A stretch of DNA of 40,710 nt from Chitinophagales bacterium (lineage in GTDB: Bacteria; Bacteroidota; Bacteroidia; Chitinophagales; Chitinophagaceae). The stretch covers positions 1 to 40,710 of the forward strand of contig JAAFIK010000044.1 in assembly GCA_013298665.1 (NCBI GenBank), read 5' to 3'. The position numbers and the translations under genes are program-made. This document shows positions 17,610-27,000 of this stretch, piece after piece. Under the pieces are notes generated by a model, which searched no databases, was not told the DNA's origin, and saw nothing but the letters and a program-made list of their open reading frames with translations. How positions within the stretch are numbered: position 1 is the stretch's first letter; the number at the start of each line of letters is the position of its first letter.

Positions 17610-18500
17610 ATGGATACATCAGCAAAAAAAATAAGCATTGTGGCGCAGGACGGGTTTGTACTCAGTGCATTACTTGTCTTGCCCGTACACCGTTGTGTGG
17701 ATATGACCGTTCAGTTCAACCCTGCTACGGGTGTGAAAAAAGAATACTACCTCAATTTTGCCCGTTACCTTGCGGAGCAGGGCTGCAGGGTAATTCTGTT
17801 TGATTACCGGGGCATCGGCGATTCAAAGCCGGGGAAATTGAAAAACTTCGGGGCAACGATGCTCGACTGGGGACTCCTGGATATGAATGGCGTTACCCAT
17901 TATATCCAGCAGCATTTTGATGATACCCCACTGGTGTACGCAGGGCACAGCATTGGCGGTCAATTGGCAGGTCTGAATCCATACGCCGGCAGCATTACCC
18001 GTGTAGTAGCCATCAACAGCAGTACAGGATACTGGAGGCATTTTCGCTTTCCCTACAACTGGCTCAGCCTTTTTCTATGGAAAGTCTTTGTGCCGTTGAC
18101 TACCCGTATGCTGCGCTATGCCCCAACCAGTCTTTGCCGCCTTGGTGAAGACCTGCCTTCTGGTGTAGCCCGGCAGTGGAGCCAATGGTGCATGAGTAAG
18201 GATCATTTTGAGGAGACCCTGCTCAAACAAACGGGTAAAAGATTGTTCGGTAATTTTCGTGTGCCTTTTACATTGATTAACCCTGAAGATGATTATATTG
18301 CCCGCCCGGCCAATATTGAGCGGCTGTGTGCATTTTACCCGGCATCACCCATTACACTTGTCACCCTCCGCCGGTTATCACCTGCCGATCCCCCGATTGG
18401 TCATGTCGGGCTTTTCCGGTCTGCAATGAAAAATCGCTACTGGCCGCTTTTGTCTCTGCACATACGCGGAGAAGACAATGCCGGAGTTGCTACCCAATAG
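17610..18500 (+). CDS. Alpha/beta hydrolase
   Basis: A 296-residue cytoplasmic hydrolase. The nucleophile elbow is GHSIGG with the Ser at about residue 114. LFDYRGIGDSKPG is the usual strand and oxyanion region. The probable acid is in NPEDDYIA and the probable His in IGHVGLF. It resembles the COG4757-type predicted hydrolases; the substrate cannot be told. Its start lies just after a TetR-type operator, so it is likely induced by the ligand sensed by the upstream regulator, for instance an ester or lipophilic compound. Confidence 0.85.
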   Translation: MDTSAKKISIVAQDGFVLSALLVLPVHRCVDMTVQFNPATGVKKEYYLNFARYLAEQGCRVILFDYRGIGDSKPGKLKNFGATMLDWGLLDMNGVTHYIQQHFDDTPLVYAGHSIGGQLAGLNPYAGSITRVVAINSSTGYWRHFRFPYNWLSLFLWKVFVPLTTRMLRYAPTSLCRLGEDLPSGVARQWSQWCMSKDHFEETLLKQTGKRLFGNFRVPFTLINPEDDYIARPANIERLCAFYPASPITLVTLRRLSPADPPIGHVGLFRSAMKNRYWPLLSLHIRGEDNAGVATQ

Positions 18501-18579
18501 TAAGCAGCCCCATCAGGATAACAGGTAAAGCAACTTTTTTATGCTTTATCAACCGGAAATAAATCTTCGCCGGACTGGT

Positions 18580-18587
18580 TATCTTTG
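18580..18587 (+). promoter_or_regulatory. Bacteroidota -7 element (TATCTTTG)
   Basis: Exact TAnnTTTG match 16 nt before the ATG at 18604. It supports that start over an ATG at 18541, which lies upstream of the promoter. No clear -33 box. Confidence 0.55.
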
Positions 18588-18603
18588 CCACAAATATTTT
18601 TGT

Positions 18604-19158
18604 ATGAAACTGTTTATGGTACTGATTGGTTGCAAACCTCCGGGACGTTTTACAGAACAGCATGATGTTTTTCTGGGCATCGGTGAATCTCTGAAAGACC
18701 TGCTGCCGGATATGTACCAGTACTGGCCGGAAGCCAACAAACGTCTGCACATTGATGCCTGGCGGGAAGTGACGCAGGTAGATGGCCGCGCCATATCTGT
18801 TATTCCCCGTAATGCTGTTGTTGCAGCTAATGATGCTGAGAAATTATTTTTCATCAACCTTGGCGGTTATAAACCCGGTGAGTTTGAAGAATACCATTAT
18901 AAAATGCTGATAGCAGGAGCCGACAAGGGAGTGGCCGTACGCCTGTCGAAAGAAACTGCTTTTTACAAGCACATGGGTTTTAAGGGTGCAGAATCGCATA
19001 TCGACGACCGGTATGGGATAGATGTAGATGATATGTATGAAATTGATGAGATGCTGCCAACGGCTATTAAAGAACGGTTTGCAGTTGTGGTGGGTTCGCA
19101 GACAGATACTCCGGCCGATGAATGGCATATCGGCTATGTTAACTTATCGAAGCTTTGA
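18604..19158 (+). CDS. DUF1543 domain protein
   Basis: A 184-residue protein starting MKLFMVLIGCKPPGR, the typical opening of the DUF1543 family. The central EKLFFINLGGYKPGEFEEYH stretch is also characteristic. The family has no established function and no signal peptide is visible. It is transcribed from its own promoter and is convergent with the SET-domain gene, 125 nt away; that gap holds nothing recognisable. Confidence 0.8.
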   Translation: MKLFMVLIGCKPPGRFTEQHDVFLGIGESLKDLLPDMYQYWPEANKRLHIDAWREVTQVDGRAISVIPRNAVVAANDAEKLFFINLGGYKPGEFEEYHYKMLIAGADKGVAVRLSKETAFYKHMGFKGAESHIDDRYGIDVDDMYEIDEMLPTAIKERFAVVVGSQTDTPADEWHIGYVNLSKL

Positions 19159-19283
19159 CCATAAAGATGGTATTTGCTGCAACGATCTGCCGGGGGGATT
19201 ACCAGTAACGGCACAGCATCAGGAGGGCATGAGGCTTACAGATGCGCTGAACAGTACCGGTACAGACATGATGAACGCTCTGC

Positions 19284-19727
19284 TCAGATAAACCCCCTGC
19301 ATTTGACAGTGCCGCACCGGCAGGGCAGTTTGCCATCATGATGGGTTTCTCCATAATCGCAGGTTAGTTCTTCGCCTTTTTTGATGTTACGCAGCGCATA
19401 AAATTCTACCCTGTTAAAAGTAACCCGCATAAAAGTATTGGGATCACAGGAATGGTTGATGTAGCGCAGATCGTTGCTGTTGACTGCAGCATTCAACGCA
19501 CGCTTACCGTCAAGTTCCACCATCGCCACACGTTTGGTTTCTGCCGCAATACGCCTGGCTTCACGCAGCGAAATGATTACCCCGCCGAGATCGCCAATTT
19601 TTTTATGTCCGGAGATTGCTACAAGTGCATAAGCACCCTTGCCGTCAATCTGGCTCGCGCCGACTCGTACAGGATGGGTGATGCTGTATGCAGGCGTTTT
19701 GTATATTTCTTTTGTCTTGTGTCTCAA
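19284..19727 (-). CDS. SET-domain protein-lysine methyltransferase
   Basis: A 147-residue protein that is almost entirely a SET domain, a fold that moves a methyl group from S-adenosylmethionine to lysine. INHSCDPN is the cofactor/substrate motif, and GEELTCDYG provides the catalytic Tyr region. A post-SET-like end with CRCGTVKCRG holds three Cys that could bind zinc with the Cys of NHSC. SET proteins are mainly eukaryotic but occur sporadically in bacteria; targets in Bacteroidota are unknown. It is 23 nt downstream of the lipoprotein gene on the same strand and may be read through from the amine-oxidase-like operon. Confidence 0.88.
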   Translation of the reverse strand: MRHKTKEIYKTPAYSITHPVRVGASQIDGKGAYALVAISGHKKIGDLGGVIISLREARRIAAETKRVAMVELDGKRALNAAVNSNDLRYINHSCDPNTFMRVTFNRVEFYALRNIKKGEELTCDYGETHHDGKLPCRCGTVKCRGFI

Positions 19728-19749
19728 ATCTTGTATCTCCTATTACCGG

Positions 19750-20673
19750 CTATTGCATAATATTCCGCCAGCTTTTTGTTTCCTCATCATACCGGAACCG
19801 GTAGGAGGTCTCTTGTTTCTCCGTTGGCGCTGTCAGGTTAAAATTAAATTCAACACCCGATACCAGCATATCCCCGTTCCGGTCGAAGCGGATCCGGCGG
19901 GCTTTATCATCGCCTCTCGGTCCCAGCATATCTAAAGAATATGCTTTTTGCGGACTACCGGTAAACCTGCCCGATTTGTCCAGCTCCACCGCGTAAATGT
20001 CCGGACTTCGGCTGCTGCCATAATATAGCTTTTTGGTGCCTGTTACCCCACCCGTGCATAGCCCGAGTGCATCCACGCCTTCCAGTTTATCCTCTATCTT
20101 CCCCGTTTCAGGATCAAGCATATAAATTACCCCCCTTTCCTTATCCCTTGCAGATCCGGCCACACTGCTGGCATAAAGTTTTCCGGCGTGACAATCATAA
20201 TACAGACCCAGGATGCCGTAAGGGTTATCTGGCATTACAGGTGCTTCGCGTGGTAAATCGGCCAATACCTGCATTTCCCCGGTATTACCACTCACTTTAT
20301 AAACAATGTTCTGTTTGTCTGTCGGATTGTTGAGCAGGTTAATCAGGGGTACCGGTGCGGTATAAGCATTCCCCTTATCGTCTGTTGTAATAGGCCCCAT
20401 CCACCCAAATGCTTTCCAGCTTGGATGCTGCCATGTTTTGCGATTGGCCATATCTGCCGGGTTAGCAGGAATCTCCACCAATACCAGACCCATGATCTTC
20501 TTTTCGGATGTTGATAAGGCTGAGCGGGAAGGATTAAGTCCCGCTGTCCGTACATATGCAGGCTGTGCCTGACAGGTCTTGATGCCGATTGATGCAATTT
20601 CCTCATCAGTCATTTTACTGCCGCAGGACAATAACAGACCCGCAACCAAGCAATATGCAATATTTTTTTTCAT
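19750..20673 (-). CDS. Lipoprotein, probable beta-propeller
   Basis: A 307-residue lipoprotein: MKKNIAYCLVAGLLLSCGS has a lipobox with the acylated Cys at residue 17 or so. The mature part has propeller-like strands (GVIYMLDPETGKIEDKLEG, LYYGSSRSPDIYAVELDKSG), suggestive of an SMP-30/NHL-like fold, without a confident family name. An ATG at 20679 would add two residues. It is the last gene of a three-gene operon, starting 17 nt after the amine-oxidase-like gene ends. By context it may be a partner of that protein. Confidence 0.7.
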   Translation of the reverse strand: MKKNIAYCLVAGLLLSCGSKMTDEEIASIGIKTCQAQPAYVRTAGLNPSRSALSTSEKKIMGLVLVEIPANPADMANRKTWQHPSWKAFGWMGPITTDDKGNAYTAPVPLINLLNNPTDKQNIVYKVSGNTGEMQVLADLPREAPVMPDNPYGILGLYYDCHAGKLYASSVAGSARDKERGVIYMLDPETGKIEDKLEGVDALGLCTGGVTGTKKLYYGSSRSPDIYAVELDKSGRFTGSPQKAYSLDMLGPRGDDKARRIRFDRNGDMLVSGVEFNFNLTAPTEKQETSYRFRYDEETKSWRNIMQ

Positions 20674-20689
20674 GTACATGGTATTAAGG

Positions 20690-22444
20690 TTATCTGCTGA
20701 CGGGTATAAACATTGGTCCGCTCAGGCAAGGGAAAGACCTGGTCTTATATACACCATTTTCTAAGTAACTTTCTGCCCAGCAGTATTCCCTGCCCTTTGC
20801 ATCATCATTCTTCAGTTGCGCTACATACCAGATCACCAGCCCGCTGTGCTGAACATTCTCGGCATTCGGTTCTATAAATTTCTCAGGCCCCTGGTGATAA
20901 TCCGTATTACAGCAGGGGCCAATCGTTACCAGGTCGGTTTCGCCTTCATCTTTATCCGGGTGCAGTTTTGTCAGGTATACATAAGCGTTATCTCCACGCC
21001 CCCCATCACCAAACCGGCCATTTCCCGGTGTCATATAGTAGCCACTTCCTGCGGCATCTGCAATACGGTACTGGTAACCCTCGGGTGTGTAACGGGTTTG
21101 TGCATCCTGCAGCCGCCACTGCTCTGTAGTCCAGGGCTGCCAGCCATTGGTGTTCCATTCACTGAAATTATTTTGTGTACCGGCAAAACATATCCGCGTA
21201 ACCGGGCGGTAAGTACCATCATTGCCACAACCACGCCCGAGGCTGGCCGCAGCAATCCTGAACCGGCCATCGGTATAAAACTCATACCGCTGTATATAAT
21301 TGTAATTGCAGGGTCTCGGCCATTGCTCACTTTTGAAAGTTTGCTCCAGTACAAATCCCGCCGTTTTCCCGTCAACCACCAATGTGCTCACTTGGGGCTG
21401 GGTTACTGCCACCACCGCCGCCTGGCTGAATTCCGGGCAGCCTATGGCATCACTGTACCCAAATCCATCCGTATTGCTGTAGCTTACATGCCAGTCCACC
21501 AGTTTCGCATTGTTGATCACCGGTTTGCCCTGGTAATACACTTCACTGATCCGCAAGCCGTCAGAGCTGGTAAGTACATAGTTCATTTTCCAGCCATCTT
21601 TATCAATGCTTTGCTGTTGTTTGCAGTTGCAGGTCATAATCTTTTCAAACCGGAGGTTACGTTCGCTGATGCGTGGTGCTGGCCCGGTTGTACCCACATG
21701 GGTCCAGCGTATCCCCACGAGGCGATGGTCGGTAAGGTCAACAATGGCCCAGAGTGCCTTATCTCCCTTTACAAAAGTGGGTGCCACACAGAGGTGCATG
21801 CTGCGTTCGCACCGGGTACGGTTAAGTGAGGTTTTGGTGTTGGCCATCAGCGCATCTTTCTCATCCGGTCGGTAGCCAAGCGCAGCAATAACATCCGGTG
21901 CATTCACCGCAATCTTCAGCGCCAGCGCCTTAAGGAACTCCGGGATATCCGGTTGCGTCTGGGGATAGGTATTTACGCCGAGCACTTCCCCCGTTGTTAC
22001 ATCGGCAAGTGCGATGGTGGTGAGGTTGAGTGCGTAGTTGTACAATTCCACCCGGTAAACACTGGCTGTTTGATGGCCTTTGGGAATTTCCTGTGGCCTC
22101 GCGGCATAGATGGAAAATATTTCGTTGCGGCAGGGTTGCCCGGTGGCATCAAAAAGGTTGGCCTTAAAGCGGGTGTCGGCGCAGACCAGCCGCTGTGCTT
22201 TGGCCTGGTTGCTGTCTGTCTGCTCCAGCAGCAACACGGGTAGCGGTTGTGCCAGTGATTGCCTGATCTTGTTCATCCGGGCCTCCAGCTCAGGAATATG
22301 CAAAGCACTATCATCACTCAGCACCGCTGTCGCAGCAAAATGATCATCCGTTTGTGCCGTTGCACCAGTGCGGGGTTCCTGGTTGGTACAGTTGACGAGA
22401 ATCACAAGAGCCAGACCGGCTGCAATAAATTGTTTGATGTGCAT
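20690..22444 (-). CDS. Copper-amine-oxidase-related lipoprotein, copper ligands apparently missing
   Basis: A 584-residue lipoprotein (lipobox LVNC near residue 19). Copper amine oxidases use a topaquinone (TPQ) made from Tyr in an N-Y-D/E-Y motif. Here CNYNYIQRYEFYTDGRF fits that strand, with the candidate Tyr at residue 381 (codon 21302-21304). N2/N3-like parts precede it (VELYNYALNLTTIALADV, PDVIAALGYRP), and later VYLTKLHPDKDEG and LVIWYVAQL fit the C-terminal core. However, the HxH copper pair expected 50-60 residues after the Tyr reads around GTQNNFSEWN, and the third His after the WY block is also absent. The protein has many Cys (CNC, GRGCG, GPCCN), so disulfides are likely. It is probably periplasm-facing, and either inactive or matured without copper. 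It lies between a MauG-like gene and a lipoprotein gene. Confidence 0.72.
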   Translation of the reverse strand: MHIKQFIAAGLALVILVNCTNQEPRTGATAQTDDHFAATAVLSDDSALHIPELEARMNKIRQSLAQPLPVLLLEQTDSNQAKAQRLVCADTRFKANLFDATGQPCRNEIFSIYAARPQEIPKGHQTASVYRVELYNYALNLTTIALADVTTGEVLGVNTYPQTQPDIPEFLKALALKIAVNAPDVIAALGYRPDEKDALMANTKTSLNRTRCERSMHLCVAPTFVKGDKALWAIVDLTDHRLVGIRWTHVGTTGPAPRISERNLRFEKIMTCNCKQQQSIDKDGWKMNYVLTSSDGLRISEVYYQGKPVINNAKLVDWHVSYSNTDGFGYSDAIGCPEFSQAAVVAVTQPQVSTLVVDGKTAGFVLEQTFKSEQWPRPCNYNYIQRYEFYTDGRFRIAAASLGRGCGNDGTYRPVTRICFAGTQNNFSEWNTNGWQPWTTEQWRLQDAQTRYTPEGYQYRIADAAGSGYYMTPGNGRFGDGGRGDNAYVYLTKLHPDKDEGETDLVTIGPCCNTDYHQGPEKFIEPNAENVQHSGLVIWYVAQLKNDDAKGREYCWAESYLENGVYKTRSFPCLSGPMFIPVSR

Positions 22445-22472
22445 AGTAATCATTAAGACAGGTCAAAAATAC

Positions 22473-23540
22473 TCATTTACCGCTTGTGGCAAACGGGTTT
22501 TGAAAATCAGGGAAATGCAGGGCAGCGGAATCGGTAAGGGCGTGTAAAAAACTGATGAGCTGCTGCACTTCTTCGGCGGTGAGAGCAAAACTGCGCAACC
22601 GCTTATCCTTATGCGGGTTGAGGCGGCCATCGCCCCTGAGTGGCCCTGCAAGCGTTTGCAGCCCTCCATGGTTGTACATGGCCAGCACTTCTGTAAGTGT
22701 ATTGAGGCTGCCATCATGCATATAAGGACCGGTAACCGCTACATTGCGTAAAGTGGGTATTTTAAAACGCCCCTCATCAGCAGGATTGCGGGTAATGGCT
22801 ATAATGCCCGGATCAGCAGCAGGGTATTGCTGGTATAAACCCGTATTGGCATATACACTATCGGTACTGTTACTCAGGGTGGCCTGGGTAAAGAAAGGGC
22901 CGCTGTGGCACCCGGAGCAGTTGGTACGGGAAGAAAAAAATAGCGCCATACCTTTTCTTGCAGCAGGATTTAATGCCGCAGTATCGCCTGCCACGAAACG
23001 ATCGTATGGTGCATGATGAGACACAAGGGTTTCTGCATAGGCAGCAATACAGCGGATGATATTGGGGAAATTAACCGGTTCTTTTTCCCCGGGGAATGCT
23101 ATGCTGAACAACTCCCGGTACCGGCCATCCGTTTTCAACCGGTTCAGAATTACCTTTTCATAACCTGTAGCACCCAGCTCAACGGGTGCAGTATTGAAGA
23201 GGGGGCGCTGGTGCTGTTGCGCCAATGAGGTGATGCCGGGGTTGGAGAGGTCAAAAAAACGATGCGTGGCAATATTGAGCAGGGTAGGAGCATTGTGCAG
23301 TACCTGGTCGCCATTAGCGGTAATGCTGCGCCGGTAGCCATCCGTAAAGGCAAACCGGGGGTCGTGGCAACTGGCACAACTTTTGGTGTTATTATAAGAC
23401 AGCCGGACATCAAAGAAAAGCAGGTGACCGGTTTCCGCAAATGTATTTTTCACCACTGTTGTCCGGCACTGCGGCAAAAGCAATGACGCCAACACAACTG
23501 TTGCGAGTAACCCCGATACTATCCCCCATTTTTTTGGCAT
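22473..23540 (-). CDS. MauG-like di-heme cytochrome c enzyme
   Basis: A 355-residue exported protein of the bacterial di-heme cytochrome c peroxidase/MauG family. An N-terminal hydrophobic segment (residues 6-22) directs export. Two haem c motifs are present: CASCH (55-59) and CSGCH (208-212). GPYMHDGSLNTLTEVLAMYNHGG matches the C-terminal block, and Tyr289 sits where classical peroxidases have the axial Met and MauG has Tyr. The motif that often reads FWDGR here reads FFDLS, so the bridging Trp may be Phe. MauG uses high-valent haem to make the tryptophan tryptophylquinone of methylamine dehydrogenase. The ATG at 23540 is chosen; an upstream TTG adds an unlikely stretch. It is first in a three-gene operon with 28 nt before the amine-oxidase-like gene. 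Confidence 0.88.
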   Translation of the reverse strand: MPKKWGIVSGLLATVVLASLLLPQCRTTVVKNTFAETGHLLFFDVRLSYNNTKSCASCHDPRFAFTDGYRRSITANGDQVLHNAPTLLNIATHRFFDLSNPGITSLAQQHQRPLFNTAPVELGATGYEKVILNRLKTDGRYRELFSIAFPGEKEPVNFPNIIRCIAAYAETLVSHHAPYDRFVAGDTAALNPAARKGMALFFSSRTNCSGCHSGPFFTQATLSNSTDSVYANTGLYQQYPAADPGIIAITRNPADEGRFKIPTLRNVAVTGPYMHDGSLNTLTEVLAMYNHGGLQTLAGPLRGDGRLNPHKDKRLRSFALTAEEVQQLISFLHALTDSAALHFPDFQNPFATSGK

Positions 23541-23647
23541 GACGCTTCCCTGATAATTCCCTGCAAGATGAAAATATTTTTTGCAAGCCACAAACAAATT
23601 TCATGATGGTGTGTTTTCTGGATAACCGGAAAAGTATTTGAAATTAA

Positions 23648-23679
23648 TTGTATGAATTAAAATATTCAAATTACTTTTG
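23648..23679 (+). promoter_or_regulatory. Putative promoter for the SdrD-repeat gene
   Basis: TTG at 23648-23650 and TACTTTTG at 23672-23679 with a 21-nt spacer. If used for the gene at 24051, the 5' untranslated leader would be about 365 nt. Confidence 0.5.
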
Positions 23680-23709
23680 CGTCATCGGCCTTATCCTTTA
23701 TATCGCTTT

Positions 23710-23727
23710 GTGAAGAAAGCTCTTCAC
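23710..23727 (+). other. Perfect 7-bp hairpin in the putative leader
   Basis: GTGAAGA (23710-23716) pairs with TCTTCAC (23721-23727) around an AAGC loop. It begins about 25 nt after the expected transcription start and is not followed by a T run. It may be a leader-stabilising structure; function unknown. Confidence 0.4.
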
Positions 23728-24050
23728 CCTTTGAATGGTACAGCAATGTACCCACCTGACAAATGATTGCTTCAATGTGCTGAAACACTTGTATAGTTTT
23801 TGGTACACGATGCAACTGATTATATCCGGTATCAGTCTTTTGGATGATTCAATATCTGCATATCCCCCTCCCCCTCATCCGGGCAGTTGGATGTGCGGTG
23901 GTTCACTGCCGATTCGACACTGTTGTTGATATTGCAGCAACACAATCGTTCTACTGCTGATACTGTTTAATGATATTATATACGCCTGTAAAAAGGTGTA
24001 AACATAGTTCCGGAAACCCGGACGCTCTATATACATAACAAACACACATT

Positions 24051-27000
24051 ATGAAAAGAACATTACGCTACGCGCTAATGCTTTTGGCTATTACTATGGC
24101 CACAACTACAACTTCTGCCCAGATTTCGGGCACTGTTTTCCGGGATTTTAATTTTAATGGTACGCAGCAAACAAGCGGGTTCCCTGTAGAGCCGGGTGTT
24201 TATGGTGTACAGGTAAAAGCCTTCAACGCTGCCAATGCGCAGGTAGGGCCTACCAAAATTACAGATGTAAATGGTGCCTACAGTTTTACTGTAGCAGAAA
24301 TTGCGGCAGCCACAGCCGTGCGTATTGAATTTACCGCCATACCCGGATCTTTTGATTCCCGTGCGGCGGCAGGTACCAATGGCACAAGTGTACAGTTTGT
24401 AACTGCACCTTCCGCCACCACCAACTATGCCATTGCCAGCCAGGATTGGTATTCGTCCACGGCCAACCCCTATATGGCCACCACGGCCTATACCAATGGT
24501 AATGCCAACGGCGGTGGTACGGCAGGTACCAACAACAATCTGTATGTCTTCCCATACGATATGGGCAATGGCACGCCCAACGATGGCGGTGCCACGAGGC
24601 GTTTACCCAACAGCCAGTTGGGTTCAGTGTATGGTCTCGCGTTTCAGCGCACCAGTCGTACATTGCTGATGAGCGCTTACCTGAAGCGGCACTCCGGCTT
24701 CGGGCCCAACGGTATCGGCGCCATCTACCGATCAGCCATACCCGCCTCAGGTGTGCCGGCTACGGCTTCCTTGCTGGTTAATGTAAGCAGCATCGGTATC
24801 AATGTCGGCACCGATCCCCGTACACCGGGAGCATTGCCTGCTGCATCCAATACCCGTAATGCCGATGCCGGGGTATTTGCCCAGGTAGGCAAACGCGGTA
24901 TCGGCGGTATCGACCTCAGTGAAGACGGTGCCGATCTCTATATCGTGAATATGTTTGAGCAGAAACTGCACCGCATCAATATTGGCAGCCCTATCAAAGC
25001 GACTATCGCTGCCGCGGATGTTACGGGCACCTGGGTAATCCCCGATCCGGTTATAGCCGGTACCGTATGGCACCCGATGGCCTGCAAAACCGCCAATGGT
25101 AAAGTATATGTTGGTGGTGTTACCGTTCGGGAAAAAACAACCAACCACAATCTGGCGACAGATACTGTTGGAGCGAGGGGTATAGTATATGAGTTTGATC
25201 CCGCCACAGCAGTATTTACCGAGGTACTCCGCTTCCCTTTCAATTACCGCCGCGGATATTCTAACGGCGATTACCGTTTCCCCTTTAAGAACAATTGGTG
25301 GTGCGCCTGGCAGAACAATGGCAATGGCGGCGCAACCGATCCGCTTCAGGCAGATTACAATACTGCCGTAGGTACATTTACCGGTGGTATTTATTACCCC
25401 CAGCCCATGCTGAGTGATATTGAGTTTGATGTGGATGGTGCTATGGTACTTGGTATCCGCGACCGCTTTGCCGACCAGATGGGTTACCAGAACCTGTCCG
25501 ATGACGGATTGCCAACGGGTACAGGTTTTGGCGCAGCCAATAATTTCTTTCGGGGACTTACTTCAGGAGAAGTACTCCGCGCGGGCAAAAATATTACCGG
25601 CACGGCTTACGCGCTCGAAGTCCGGGGGCAGGTAACCAATCTCGGGGTTACCACGGGTACACTCGATGCCGCCGCGCCGGGCAACCTGGCGATTGGTGGT
25701 AGCTGGACCGGAGTAACCGGCAACCCAATGGGTGGCTTTTATGGTCCGGGATGGGGTGGTACGGCAGGCACTATTCCCGCCGGCGGTCCCAACCCCGGTA
25801 CGCAGGGCGGTTATTTTTATTTTAACCATAACTACAGCACCACCGGCACACCAGCCACGCTCAACAATATTGCCGGCGGTGCCATCAATGCTCACTATGT
25901 GAAATCTAATGGTGGCCTGGCTTTGCTTGCAGGCGCTAATGAAGTTTCGCATACCATCATGGATCCTGTAGCCACCACATTTACAAACGGGGTGAGTAAG
26001 TTTTTCAATAGTGGTGCTTCTGCCGGTTCAATGTCTCAGCGACTTGATCTTATCTTCACCACTACCGGTGCACCCGGCGATCCCACCAATGCCGGTAAGG
26101 CTGGCGGATTGGGTGACCTGGAAGTACTCGCCGATTATCAACCCATCGAAATCGGTAACCGGGTATGGACAGATACCAATGGCAACGGTATTCAGGATCC
26201 GGGTGAAGTCCCTCTTAATAATGTAGCTGTACAACTTGTTGGTCCCGGTCCTGATGGTATACTCGGCACCGCGGATGATGTTGTACTCGCCACGGCCACA
26301 ACCAATACCGCAGGCGAATATTATTTCAATACACTTACCACGGCAGACAGTCGTAAACCTGCGTCCTTTACCGGTGTTGGCACCAACGATATCCTTCCCG
26401 GGTTTCCCTACCAGGTGCGGATCAATCCTGCCCAGGCCGCGCTTGCCAACCTGCAACTGACCAACCCGGATGTAGCCGCAAATGCAGCAGATAATATCGA
26501 CAATGATGGCAGTCTCATCAATGGGTTTGCTGCCGTTAATTTTAATACGGCCAATACCGATCATAACTTCGACTTTGGCTTTAAAGGGCTTGCTTCTCTT
26601 GGCGATAAAGTTTGGCGTGATGACGACAAAGATGGTGTACAGGATGCCAATGAGCCCGGTGTGGCCGGTGTAACTGTAACCCTCTTCCGCCCGGGTTTTG
26701 GTGCAGATGGTATTGCGGGTACAGCAGACGATGCACTCCCCGTAGCCACAACCATAACCGATGCCTATGGCAATTACCTGTTTGATAACCTCACGCCTGG
26801 CAATTATACCATTACGGTTACCCCACCGGCTAATTACCAGTTTACCACACAAACCAATACGGTTGACAATACCGCCGGTACCGCACCTATTGCCACCGGC
26901 AGCGATGTTAATGCTGCTACCGGGCAGTCTTATACCATTACCCTGAGTGCTGGTGAAAATGAGCGCAATATAGATGCAGGATTGATCTTTAATACGCCTG

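Larger units (their letters stand above)
23541..24050. other. Long intergenic region between divergent genes
   Basis: About 510 nt separate the MauG-like gene (-) and the SdrD-repeat gene (+). It holds a plus-strand promoter candidate at 23648-23679 and a hairpin at 23710-23727. The remaining 320 nt before the ATG at 24051 hold only weak pairings and a pyrimidine-rich run (23862-23880). No credible gene is seen. Confidence 0.6.

Noticed and set aside
20816..21829. Long plus-strand open frame opposite the amine-oxidase-like gene
   Set aside because: Antisense to a well-supported gene and without recognisable features.
23735..23929. Possible 64-residue small protein in the intergenic region
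   Set aside because: Composition is irregular (Pro run, scattered Cys), there is no nearby promoter or family resemblance, and the reading is better explained as leader sequence.
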